From positions 2,717,548 through 2,781,547 of the forward strand of contig CM055750.1 of assembly GCA_029465975.1 (NCBI GenBank): a stretch of 64,000 bases of DNA, in the 5' to 3' direction. The notes beneath the pieces are model-generated. The model did not search any database. It saw nothing but the letters and a program-made list of their open reading frames with translations, and was not told where the DNA came from. The translations under genes were made by a program, and so were the position numbers. The stretch comes from Dallia pectoralis (lineage: Eukaryota > Chordata > Actinopteri > Esociformes > Umbridae). Positions 1-10,959 of this stretch are shown piece after piece. Each line of letters starts with the position of its first letter. Positions within the stretch are counted from its first letter, which is position 1.

Positions 1-442
1 CGGGTTGGGCATTGCTAAATGTCCTGACTAATTTTCTGCTACACTTACATTTCTAGGTCAAGTAACATGCCAATTAAGCCATGAGTCACAGAAAAAGGGG
101 AAGCTAAACACACACACACACACCTAGTGAAATATGTCGCACCACTGTGCACTTAACATATTTCTGTGTACCACTCCCAGGAACAGCATGATTTTGAATC
201 GGGTTCTGAAACATTTTAAATATTGTTAGCGTTGCTGCTGGGACGTTCTGTTACTCTGCCCCGCTACCAGCCTCCCATAAAACCCTATTCACTGTTTGTC
301 TGTTTTCAGCTAGTCAGGGATTACAGCACGTCTCTGGGAGAGAGACCACGCGCGCGTCTCGTATCTGTTGTTGCAGGGATCTCGGAGAACCGTCTACCGT
401 AGCCGTGTGCACTCATTGAAAAGATCGGTCTGGGAAGATGCT
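1..442. other. left flank, no gene seen
   Basis: Non-repetitive flanking DNA with a short CA run near 110-122. No coding exon, RNA gene or known repeat was recognised. Confidence 0.5.
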
Positions 443-1309
443 TGTGGAGGCAGGGTGAGGCAGTGTGGAGGCAGGGTGAGGCAGTGTAGAGGCAGTGTGA
501 GGCAGTGTGGAGGCAGGGTGAGGCAGTGTAGAGGCAGGGTGAGGCAGTGTGAGGCAGTGTAGAACCAGTGTGAGGCAGTGTGGAGGCAGTGTGGAGGCAG
601 TGTGGAGGCAGTGTAGAGGCAGGGTGAGGCAGTGTAGAACCAGTGTGAGGCAGTGTGGAGGCAGTGTGGAGGCAGTGTGGAGGCAGGGTGAGGCAGGGTG
701 AGGCAGTGTGGAGGCAGGGTGAGGCAGTGTAGAGGCAGGGTGAGGCAGTGTGAGGCAGTGTAGAACCAGTGTGAGGCAGTGTGGAGGCAGGGTGAGGCAG
801 TGTGGAGGCAGTGTAGAGGCAGGGTGAGGAAGTGTAGAGGCAGTGTGAGGCAGTGTGGAGGCAGGGTGAGGCAGTGTAGAACCAGTGTGAGGCATTGTGG
901 AGGCAGGGTGAGGCAGTGTGAGACAGTGTGGAGGCAGTGTGAGACAGTGTGGAGGCAGTGTGGAGGCAGTGTGGAGGCAGTGTGAGGCAGTGTGGAGGCA
1001 GTGTGGAGGCAGTGTGGAGGCAGTGTGAGGCAGTGTGGGGCAGTGTGAGGCAGTGTGGAGGCAGTGTGGGTCAGTGTGGAGGCAGTGTGAGGCAGTGTGG
1101 GGCAGTGTGGAGGCAGTGTGGAGGCAGTGTGGGGCAGTGTGGAGGCAGTGTGGAGGCAGTGTGGAGGCAGTGTGGAGGCAGTGTGGGGCAGTGTGGAGGC
1201 AGTGTGGAGGCAGTGTGGAGGCAGTGTGAGGCAGTGTGGAGGCAGTGTGAGGCAGTGTGGAGGCAGGGTGAGGCAGTGTGAGACAGTGTGAGGCAGTGTG
1301 AGGCAGTGC
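443..1309. repeat. minisatellite, 10-11 bp GAGGCAG-based units
   Basis: A continuous array of short units such as TGTGGAGGCAG, TGTGAGGCAG, GGTGAGGCAG, TGTAGAGGCAG and TGTAGAACCAG. The left part mixes variant units in longer blocks; the right part (from about 910) is more homogeneous. Several short open frames on both strands run through it, but they are made only of repeat residues and are not taken as genes. Confidence 0.95.
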
Positions 1310-1689
1310 AGGACGGAGGATTCAGATTCAGCCTGTTAGAATCCAATCAGGGAACTGCCAAGACTCTATTTCCCAAGAGGCAGCTGGGAATAATTGATTT
1401 GAAACAGGGGAAATTGGGATTTTCGGCTATTTCCATATACAGTAGAAGCACATTGCGAGGCCTTGACTCGACAATACTGTGTCAAAAAGTGAAACGCTTT
1501 AGGAAAGTTCTGGAAGGTCTTTGTTATGTGAGGGGAACTGCAGTCTATTGAGATGACAAAGCCTTCACACGTTTTTATTCACCGCAGAAGCAAGACGGAA
1601 ACGGGTTGAAATGTCTCAATGATGACCAAAGTGGCTGGAAAAGGAATTCATTTCAGTACAGACGTGGTTTGATTTAAACTCACCTTAGC

Positions 1690-4138
1690 CAGTGAAGGAA
1701 TAAAGTATTTGATCCCCTGCTGATTTTGTATGTTTGCCCACTGACAAAGACATGACCTGTCTATAGTTTTAATGGCAGGTTTAGTTGAACAGTGAGAGAC
1801 AGAATAACAACCACAACGTTCTGAAAAACACATTTCAAAGAAGCAATGCATTGATTTGCATTTTACTCAGTAAAACAAGTATTGGATCCTCTGTGACGCA
1901 CTAAGATTTCTGACTCCCAGGTGCCTGTGGAGATGTGTCTGGGTAGATGTGTCTGTGGACATGTGTCTGTGGAGATGTGTCTGGGTAGATGTGTCTGTGG
2001 ACATGTGTCTGGGTAGATGTGTCTGTGGACATGTGTCTGTGGAGATGTGTCTGTGGAGATGTGTCTGTGGACATGTGTCTGTGGAGATGTGTCTGTGGAG
2101 ATGTGTCTGTGGAGATGTGTCTGTGGAGATGTGTCTGTGGAGATGTGTCTGGGGAGATGTGTCTGTGGAGATGTGTCTGTGGAGATGTGTCTGGGTAGAT
2201 GTGTCTGTGGAGATGTGTCTGGGTAGATGTGTCTGTGGACATGTGTCTGTGGAGATGTGTCTGTGGAGATGTGTCTGTGGAGATGTGTCTGGGTAGATGT
2301 GTCTGTGGAGATGTGTCTGTGGAGATGTGTCTGGATAGATGTGTCTGTGGACATGTGTCTGTGGAGATGTGTCTGGGTAGATGTGTCTGTGGAGATGTGT
2401 CTGTGGAGATGTGTCTGGATAGATGTGTCTGTGGAGATGTGCCTGTGGAGATGTGTCTGTGTAGATGTGTCTGTGTAGATGTGTCTGGGTAGATGTGTCT
2501 GTGGAGATGTGTCTGTGGAGATGTGTCTGGATAGATGTGTCTGTGGAGATGTGCCTGTGGAGATGTGTCTGGGTAGATGTGTCTGTGGACATGTGTCTGT
2601 GGAGATGTGTCTGGGTAGATGTGTCTGTGTAGATGTGTCTGTGTAGATGTGTCTGTGGAGATGTGTCTGGGTAGATGTGTCTGTGGACATGTGTCTGTGG
2701 AGATGTGTCTGGGTAGATGTGTCTGTGGAGATGTGTCTGTGTAGATGTGTCTGTGGAGATGTGTCTGTGGTGATGTGTCTGGGTAGATGTGTCTGTGGAC
2801 ATGTGTCTGTGGAGATGTGTCTGTGGTAGATGTGTCTGTGGAGATGTGTCTGTGTAGATGTGTCTGTGGAGATGTGTCTGTGGAGATGTGTCTGGGTAGA
2901 TGTGTCTGTGGACATGTGTCTGTGGAGATGTGTCTGGGTAGATGTGTCTGTGGAGATGTGTCTGGGTAGATGTGTCTGTGGAGATGTGTCTGTGGAGATG
3001 TGTCTGGGTAGATGTGTCTGTGGAGATGTGTCTGTGTAGATGTGTCTGTGGAGATGTGTCTGGGTAGATGTGTCTGTGGAGATGTGTCTGTGGAGATGTG
3101 TCTGTGGAGATGTGTCTGTGGAGATGTGTCTGTGGAGATGTGTCTGTGGAGATGTGTCTGGGTAGATGTGTCTGTGGACATGTGTCTGTGGAGATGTGTC
3201 TGGGTAGATGTGTCTGTGGAGATGTGTCTGTGTAGATGTGTCTGTGGAGATGTGTCTGGGTAGATGTGTCTGTGGACATGTGTCTGTGTAGATGTGTCTG
3301 TGTAGATGTGTCTGTGGAGATGTGTCTGTGGAGATGTGTCTGTGGAGATGTGTCTGTGGAGATGTGTCTGTGGAGATGTGTCTGTGGAGATGTGTCTGTG
3401 GAGATGTGTCTGTGGAGATGTGTCTGTGGAGATGTGTCTGTGTAGATGTGTCTGTGGAGATGTGTCTGTGGAGATGTGTCTGTGGAGATGTGTCTGTGGA
3501 GATGTGTCTGTGGAGATGTGTCTGTGGAGATGTGTCTGTGGAGATGTGCCTGTGGAGATGTGTCTGTGGAGATGTGTCTGTGGAGATGTGCCTGTGGAGA
3601 TGTGCCTGTGGAGATGTGTCTGGATAGATGTGTCTGTGGAGATGTGTCTGTGGAGATGTGTCTGTGGAGATGTGTCTGGGTAGATGTGTCTGTGGAGATG
3701 TGTCTGTGGAGATGTGTCTGTTGAGATGTGTCTGTGTAGATGTGTCTGTGTAGATGTGTCTGTGGAGATGTGTCTGTGGAGATGTGTCTGTGGAGATGTG
3801 TCTGGGTAGATGTGTCTGTGGAGATGTGTCTGTGGAGATGTGTCTGTGGAGATGTGTCTGGATAGATGTGTCTGTGGAGATGTGTCTGTGGAGATGTGTC
3901 TGTGGAGATGTGTCTGGGTAGATGTGTCTGTGGAGATGTGTCTGTGGAGATGTGTCTGTTGAGATGTGTCTGTGTAGATGTGTCTGTGTAGATGTGTCTG
4001 TGGAGATGTGTCTGTGGAGATGTGTCTGTGGAGATGTGTCTGGGTAGATGTGTCTGTGGAGATGTGTCTGTGGAGATGTGTCTGTGGAGATGTGTCTGTG
4101 GAGATCTGCAGGCGATCAAATAATTTCTTCCTTCACTG
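1690..4138. mobile_element. non-autonomous Tc1/mariner-like element, internally expanded
   Basis: The left end begins CAGTGAAGG and continues into TTTGATCCCCTGCTGATTTT and a GACAAAGACATGA / GAACAGTGAGAGACAGAA interior. I recognise this as a common fish Tc1/mariner-type repeat. The right end (about 4113-4138) reads GATCAAATAATTTC...CCTTCACTG and is the inverted copy of the left end, followed by TA at 4139-4140. The left TA target dinucleotide is not intact. The interior should be only a few hundred bases; here most of it is a 14-bp minisatellite. No transposase is present. The family call rests on remembered sequence, not on a search. Confidence 0.72.
1921..4105. repeat. 14-bp minisatellite, about 156 copies
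   Basis: The unit is TGTGTCTGTGGAGA. Variants carry GGGTAGA, GTGGACA, GTGTAGA or GGATAGA in the second half. The array is nearly uninterrupted for about 2.2 kb. Because 14 is not a multiple of 3 and no frame of the unit contains a stop, all three frames on the - strand stay open for hundreds of codons (up to 781), giving a Thr-Asp-Thr/His-Arg-His pseudo-protein. These frames have no non-repeat content and are not called as genes. Confidence 0.97.
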
Positions 4139-5679
4139 TATGTTTTTCTGAACTTTAAGTTTCGTTGAGCGTTTTGCAAGAAAGCATTTCCCCTTTGGTA
4201 GCTCAAGAACAAAACTCCTATTTCTGCGTATTTCCCATTGATGGCTTCTCACAGTCCCATAATTGGGTTGCCTGGAGAAGAAGACTCACAGCCTGCAAAC
4301 TGAAGATGTTGTGTCAAAATTGCTCCCCTCCAAAAGTCTGCGTAGGTCTGTGTAAACAGCTAACTAATCGAAGGGAAAATATTTGCCCTGATTTCCACAA
4401 CTTCGAAATCAGGCTGAGAGATGCAATTAGAAGTTTAGAAGGATCGCTGTCTGTCACTTTTAAACATGGCGCTCCAAATAGTCTGTAGAGCTAAAGGGTT
4501 AACACGCTACTCCAGGAAACGTTTCTTCCTGAGGTGTGTTTAAGCATTTGGAATGTGTGTCTGGCTGCTTTTCTGTTCGTACAATACGGCTATAGTGAAA
4601 TTCCGTTAAAGGCAAACTATTCTCTGACAGTGAGTTGCCTAATTTCGCCCGGGTAGACGGGACAGATGTGGTGATGTTTCTTTAAAGCTCAGAGACGGAG
4701 AGACGTAGAGAAAAAGAATCCGACAGGGAAAGAGAGAGACGTGGAGAGAGACGAAGAGGAAGAGTTTGACAGAAAAACAGAGAGAGAGAGATCACAATAC
4801 CCAGCGATACCCAACGTACAACAGACCCAAACCCAACACTAAAGACCAGACAAATCATTTTAAGGCTGACCGATGAACACATAGACGGACACAGACTTCG
4901 GGTAGTTTTTTTCTTTGTGCCACGTTGTTTTGGAGGTGATTGACTTTTAACAAGCACACTGTAATTGGTTGACGTGTCCACTGCATTATATTTGCATTAA
5001 ACCTGCTTACATTTCTAGGCCCAGTTGCGGTCCCCTCAGGTTCATTTGCATTTAGTTTGTGAGTTATGGTGCCAAGGGAATACATTGGACCTGTACCGCG
5101 GAGGTGTCAAATAATGACACACACTTTCGAGCTCCAACACCAACCTTTTTTGCCCGCTCTACTCCAATCCACCACTCCGACCATTATAACTTCAAATAAA
5201 TTGCAATTCAGTAGATTGACTAAAGCAGAGTAATGCCACACACCGGTAGAAACCGAATTATCTACACTCCTCACTCATTTCCATCAATGGGTCATTGTTA
5301 CAGTCAAACTCTAAAGAGGCAACACATCCAACATAACTGTAAAAACGATATCTCTTTTCATTTGAGATTATTCCTAAACCACATTTTGGTAACCAATACA
5401 ATCACCTAATCAACTAATGCAATCACCCACATAAACCACTTCTCTGTGATCATTTACACAACACTGCACACGATACAAAAATCTCTTCTGATTCATATTT
5501 TTGCCCGATGGCTTTAAAGTGTGTGAAAACCTCTGCGAGTGTTCGCCTTCTTCAGAGGCTTCAAATCTAGAGTCAAGCGCTGGAGTGTCTGCTTGGATGT
5601 TGCTTGTCTTTAACCACAAGTTGTTTTTCTTCCGCCCCTTTAAACACTTCCACATATATCCCCATACCTGTCCTCTTGC

Positions 5680-5738
5680 CACACACACACACACACACAC
5701 AAACACACACACGCACACGCACACACACACACACACAA
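5680..5738. repeat. (CA)n microsatellite
   Basis: An almost pure AC dinucleotide run with AAAC and ACGC interruptions. It creates false open frames on both strands. Confidence 0.95.
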
Positions 5739-7521
5739 TGGAATGGGACAAATGGATTTGTGTGGGAGCGGTCTTTAAGTGGTTTATGGTCTGCTGTGGT
5801 GTGCCGGTGTACCCCGGCACTTTCCCCGGCGTATGTATACACATGGACCACCTACACCTACATAAAATAGTTCCGCCTAATGTTGATATACAAGGCTGCT
5901 TCGACAATGTCTGTAGGATCGATGAGATGTCCCGACAGTTTCTTAAGCTACACATCCTGAGGCAGTCTTAGTAGAGCACTTGTTTTGGCATCTCTCCTGA
6001 AAACTCCAAAGACACATTTTGAGGATAAATCTTCCACCCCGTTGGATAAGGCGTTTAACTGCAATAGTATGGTCGTATTTCTCTAAGACCTCGAGAACGG
6101 ATTGTGGCCTTTATAAACAGTCAATGAGGCTAACAAGCCCCTGTTTAGACTGTGTTCCTGGTCTGTTTCCGAAGCTGGGTGTGATGTGTTCCCTCTATCC
6201 AAAGTTTTCAGCAAAACATTTTTCCTTCATGGGATGGAGATGGCGAGGACCGGTTCCAGGTAAACACAGGGCATCACTGGTGTCTAGGGCAACCATTAGT
6301 ACCAGAGGAGGCCCGAAAAGAAAGGCTTCTCAAAGAGTTACAATCCTGACACCCCCCGAAAAAACCCTCTGTGATTAGTTTAGCGTAGGCTATTTCTGGA
6401 GCTGCGGCGTTCAGAGGGAAGATTTCAGCTCAAGTCTGCTTCTCTATCCCTGGAAACTCGCTTGTTTCCTCGTAGACGTCTGATTTTAAACGTGCTAAAA
6501 CCCAGAGACGACGGCTACGTTCAGCCTAGGCATAATGTGGTTTAGGAGTGAATCTGAATTGAGGCAGACTACGCCAAATGTTACTGCGGGGAGAAAATAG
6601 TCTTGGAACGAGTCTCCATCGGAGCCTGCGTACTGCAGTGTCTGATCCAGTGATGTCGTGTCGCAGAACATTACCGCTTACTGCTTAGCCAATCGTACAT
6701 CGCTAAACAAAAACTTGCCCCAGAGCGATAAACCCAAGTGGCTAGCCTGTCATTAGTAGACATTAGGGTATTTCGCTTTATCCCCGTGACAACGCTTTAT
6801 GCATTAGGGTACGTTCCTCCGTATTAAATCAAAACAAATGTTTTTTCTGCCTTTTTTCTGGTCCATATTCCTCCTCTCACAGGTCCCTGTGGGTCCAGTC
6901 TGCATTGTATTATGTCCCAGAGGGCCACAGCATTACTGTGGGCTCGGTAAAATGTAATTCACTATATAGAGGAAGTGTTTCATTTTGAGCACAGCACTAA
7001 TCCTGATGCCGACGTATCGGCTGCAGTCTGGGCCATTATTCGGCTTTGTGCGGTTTCCCTGCTGGCCTGCAGCTCACTGTGCAGCCGGTACCACGGGCTG
7101 AAGAGAGAGACAGATTGGTCCAGGGGCTGATTTGACAGTAATGGAAGGATAATAGACCTGATCTGACAAACAAACCAAATAAGAGCATACTTATGGCATA
7201 CTTCTGGCATACTTCTGGCATACTTATCTATTCCTCTATGATCTAGGTGTCTTTCAGTAGAGGAACCTGAACAAAAATTATTCTAATTTTGTCAGTATAA
7301 GCCCACTCTGCCAAGTGAATTGGTTGCTGGATAATTGTGTTTTCTTCTAAAAGCTCAGCCTTCTAATTCACGTGCAATGGTGAAACTGCATTTAAAGATA
7401 ATCCTTTAAAGTCCTTGGGACAATAATCTAAGGGTTATGGCTAAAGGGGCTGATATAAAAGTCTCAAACGTCCAATACTCCAAGTCCAATACCATCTGTA
7501 TACAGTTTATTTCTTAACTTA

Positions 7522-7524
<3 letters not shown>

Positions 7525-7584
<60 letters not shown>

Positions 7585-7592
7585 TATATAAA
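7525..7592. repeat. compound (TC)n(TA)n microsatellite
   Basis: A TC dinucleotide run of about 28 bases passes directly into a TA run of about 40 bases with one ACATA interruption. Confidence 0.95.
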
Positions 7593-8847
7593 TATATCTG
7601 TCCCTCTCTGTCTCACTCCACTGTCCTTTTAAAATATAATCAGACATCTTCCCAAAAACTCCTTCCTCCACTTTGTCCCTGTCGATCCAGCCTCTTTCTC
7701 TTCCGAAGACGGAGCTGGGGAAGATGCTGCCAGCAAGCCACCCCCCATTCTGTCTTTGTGGAATAGTTGCCATGTCTCTGTATACGTTGCCTCGCTATTG
7801 GGATGTTTTAAAATCTGCAGCAGCAAGCTGTCATAAAATACTCAATGGGCATCAGCTAGCTCCCTGTCGCGCTCTCCCAGCTCGCCAACACAATAGTTCC
7901 CAGTCAAACCAGTTACATGCCACCAGGCTAACACATCAGCAAGCTTGTTTGCACACATTTGCGCCACAGGTTATCCCCGGGTAGAGGTCGCATTTGGTCC
8001 CGGGAAAAGAAGACGACTCGATCCACAGCTCTGTTACTTCGTCTCGCGTCACCACAGCTGCCGTTGGGGTATGAAATCGAGTCGAGTTCAGAACTCAGAC
8101 AGATGAGAGAGCTTTGGCGGTGAGGGTTACGAGAGCAGAAGACTGGAGCACTGCCATCTAGTGACAGCACTGAGCTCAACGGGCTCATTTGTCGCCCCAC
8201 TGACATTTCAGGCGAACCAAAGGGAAACAGTTGGAGACTTGTGTCTCCTCTGCGCACTCTGGCGCAGGGCGGAGAAATCATTAGATGCTTTCAGCGACAA
8301 AAGACAAAGCTGACTGCATTGGGTTCTCGGACGTCAGGGCCTTGCAGTGGTTATTGGAAGTCTAGAGGAAGCACAAAAGCAGTTTAACCCTTTCAGTAAA
8401 CCCCCCTGTGGACTCGATGTAGGCCGACTTTGTGACCAAACACGGTCGAGCATTGAAGCGTGAGTCTGTTAGAGGAGATGCAGGAGGCAGTAGCCGGCAG
8501 AAGCCTGGAGATCAATGGATAGTTGAAAAGGAAATAGAGAGACTGCGTCACAGGATGCCGGCGGCGCATTCAATTCTCGTTCAGAGGGAGCGAGGCGTGT
8601 CACTGGCCTGGGTTGGCTGCCGCAGGTGATCCTGTGGAGAGGGGGTTTCACACAGTCTTCTGGCTTAACCTACGGACAGGACGACGGGAAGAAATAATGG
8701 AATATATAGAGGGAGAGAGAGAGGGAGATATAAAGATATTACGGGAGAGAAGGAGAGTGAGAGAGAAAGAGCAAGACCGTCATCAATGTCAGGGGTTTTC
8801 AGGACACAAACCAGGTGTCAGAGGTTTTATTTTAGGTCCGCTGCGTA

Positions 8848-8920
8848 CACTAAAAGAAAGGGTCCCAAAAGCGTCCTTTGGTTCTCCCATTTGGTTCCTG
8901 GGGGAACCCATTTAGGTTTG
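8848..8920. repeat. remnant of a fish GGTTCC-type dispersed repeat
   Basis: The stretch ACACTAAAAGAAAGGGTCCC, then TTTGGTTCTCCC and TTGGTTCCTGGGGGAACCC, resembles a short repeat common in fish genomes whose copies carry several GGTTCC/GAACCC motifs. The match is from memory and the copy is short and diverged. Confidence 0.5.
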
Positions 8921-10373
8921 ATTTAGAGCCAGTGAACGGAAAAGGTGATAGAGGGAGAGATGTGTTCTTCTGTTGTGTTTGTGTCTGGGTGTGTGAGAGA
9001 CAGTGTTTACCTGCGGCGTGAAACTGATGACGTTACTAATAGAATGTAATTAACTCTCAATTAAGGCTAAACTTGACTAAACAACAGCAGGATCGTATCT
9101 CGCTGGAATTCAATTATTGGACTGTATTCATCATTGGATTCCTGAGAGGAGATTAAAGTGCCCCCAACCTTGTTGTCTACAGTGCTTTAACCACCATCAA
9201 ACAGCGTTAGCAAGCCCAGTCAGGGGTCTGACAATCGGTTTTCAGGTGCACGCGAGAGAAAAGAAAGAGAGAAAATGAATAAAAACCTTGATATACCCCT
9301 GTATATCTTTTAGCAGAAATCAATCCAAACCAAATTGTAAACAAAACCGATATGAGTTTTTACCCGAATCTGTTTTAAACATTTTCCTCCCTAGCTTATT
9401 GGGATAGTTGACACAGAGATGTGTGCTCTGAAGCACATCTGATGCAGCTCCAGTTTTTAGCACACTGCTTGTGCAATTCCAAGGCTCATACCGTGATCGT
9501 TATGAGCGGGTGGCAACATACTCACCCGTCTTGCACCCTCCCAAGCCGCCACAAGAAGTCGCTAGAATGCGATGAGGCATGGCAATCATATTTGATTAGT
9601 GACCCACAAAACATGGCTGCTGCTGTCCAATTTCCTAATTATCTAATTGGGAGAGCAGGATTTCAACCCTCGTCTTGCAATGACGCACCTAATTGCAAAA
9701 AAAATCGGCTTTTATCACCGCACCATTCACGCTGTGTTAATTAAAAAATGTCATCACATTTATTTTTGTTTGCAGGGTAAACAAATGTTTCCCATGACAT
9801 TAGAATTGAATTAATTTAAAAGGAAAGAGGCGCAGACAAAGAGGAATGGACGAAACGAAGAGATATAGACAACAAGACGCAAACAGGGACTGGATTGGTG
9901 ATGAATTAATGATTATAAAAGCCAATTGGCCTGCTGATGTTTATGCCTTCGTCCATTGCGATGCAAACGGTTCAGCCTCAGCAGAAACACCTGCGGGAAT
10001 AAAGTGTGTGACTTAACTTATCGTTTAAAACACACAGTAATCATTCACGTGTCCAAAAGCCAGTCATGCTTGGAGTCTGAAAACCCCCAAAACACTTAAT
10101 AATGTCACCCGATAGTGAGTTTAATTGATTAGAATTGCCTACTCCTATCATGACAGAAACATTTAAATATAAATGTCACCTGTTTGGTCTAATGTGCATC
10201 AATCCGTCTGGTCAACCACCTCTGGTGCACACATGGAATTAAGTGTTTAACATTTGGAGTGTAATTGAAGGTTTCACATTAAATGGCATTCATTTATAGT
10301 TAAGGGACGCCAGGAGGGAGATCGTCAGGTGCCTTCGGGTCATTAATCACAGGGGGTGTTTTTGTGTTGCGTT
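8921..10373. other. intergenic region with AT-rich, homeobox-motif-like islands
   Basis: No gene recognised. The stretches near 9030-9160 and 9890-9970 contain clusters of TAATTA, CAATTA, GATTA and CCAATTGGC motifs in otherwise non-repetitive DNA. This is typical of, but not proof of, conserved non-coding elements. A SINE-like stretch lies at 9500-9700. Confidence 0.35.
9500..9700. repeat. degenerate tRNA-derived SINE-like repeat
   Basis: Contains GCCGCCACAAGAAGTCGCTA followed by GAATGCGATGAGG, and later GGATTTCAACCC next to a CTTGCAATGACGCACC stretch. The first resembles a block I recall from fish SINEs; the second resembles a reverse-complemented tRNA B box. Borders are approximate. Confidence 0.45.
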
Positions 10374-10399
10374 CCGGTGCCGTTACCGCCCAGCTAGCA
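10374..10399 (+). repeat. left terminal inverted repeat
   Basis: Imperfect inverted match to 18262-18288 with a perfect 14-base core, CCGCCCAGCTAGCA. One small indel separates the outer CCGGTGC block from the core. Confidence 0.6.
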
Positions 10400-10959
10400 A
10401 CAAAGAATCGGGCCAAAGTCGGCCCTATTGTGGCGTACCGGAACAGATTTAGTCGGGCCAATTCCGGGTGCCGGTCTCGGCCCAGTGTCAAATTGAATGA
10501 CTGCCCGGAAACGGCCCAAGTAAACTGGCCCGATTTCGGCTGCCGTAATCACGCCGACACCACCGAAATCAAGCCAGCATCTAACCAGAAGTGGCCCGAT
10601 TAAATCTTATCTTACCATGACCATCGGGCCGATTCAGGCGGTCGTAAGGAAGCCGACACTACCGAAATTTTGCCTGCATTCAGCCGAAAGTGGACCGATG
10701 ACATTTATATTAAAAGTATTACCCATTCATCTGATAATTTTGCATAATAATGCATTAACAATATATCCAAAAACCAATTGTAAACTATACAGTTATAAAG
10801 AATTAACAAGTAAACATTTACTTAGGATTAGATATTTCTTTATTTACAGAGAAATATGCTACAAAACAAGCAAACTAGATATCTTAAAACATTATAAAGA
10901 ATTAACTGTTATCATTTACATATTTAAAAATAAAACTTTTTAAATGCTAACCATAACTA
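10400..10959. other. left arm of the element, non-coding
   Basis: After the subterminal repeats the DNA becomes AT-rich (about 10700-10950). An open frame at 10617-10943 has no recognisable content. Confidence 0.4.
10505..10705. repeat. subterminal tandem pair of about 90-100 bp
   Basis: Two diverged copies follow each other. Each contains a GGCCCGATT- or GGGCCGATT-like start, then GCCGACAC, ACCGAAAT, GCC(A/T)GCAT and an AGTGG(C/A)CCGAT end. Such subterminal repeats are usual near DNA-transposon ends and support the element call at 10374-18288. Confidence 0.6.

Larger units (their letters stand above)
4139..8847. other. intergenic region, no gene recognised
   Basis: About 4.7 kb without a supported gene. 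Open frames here (for example 4165-4488, 5501-5971 and 6019-6378 on the + strand) show no recognisable domain, and one pair runs through a CA microsatellite. I cannot exclude isolated exons of an unrecognised gene. Confidence 0.45.

Noticed and set aside
1867..4212. 781-codon open frame on the - strand (Thr/His/Arg-rich)
   Set aside because: It is the 14-bp minisatellite read through; all three frames are open, with no non-repeat domain.
4165..4488. 107-codon + strand frame
   Set aside because: No recognised domain; it starts within the right end of the Tc1-like element and lacks exon-like borders.
5410..5971. Open frames of 156-181 codons on both strands
   Set aside because: They overlap on opposite strands through a CA microsatellite and show no recognisable content.
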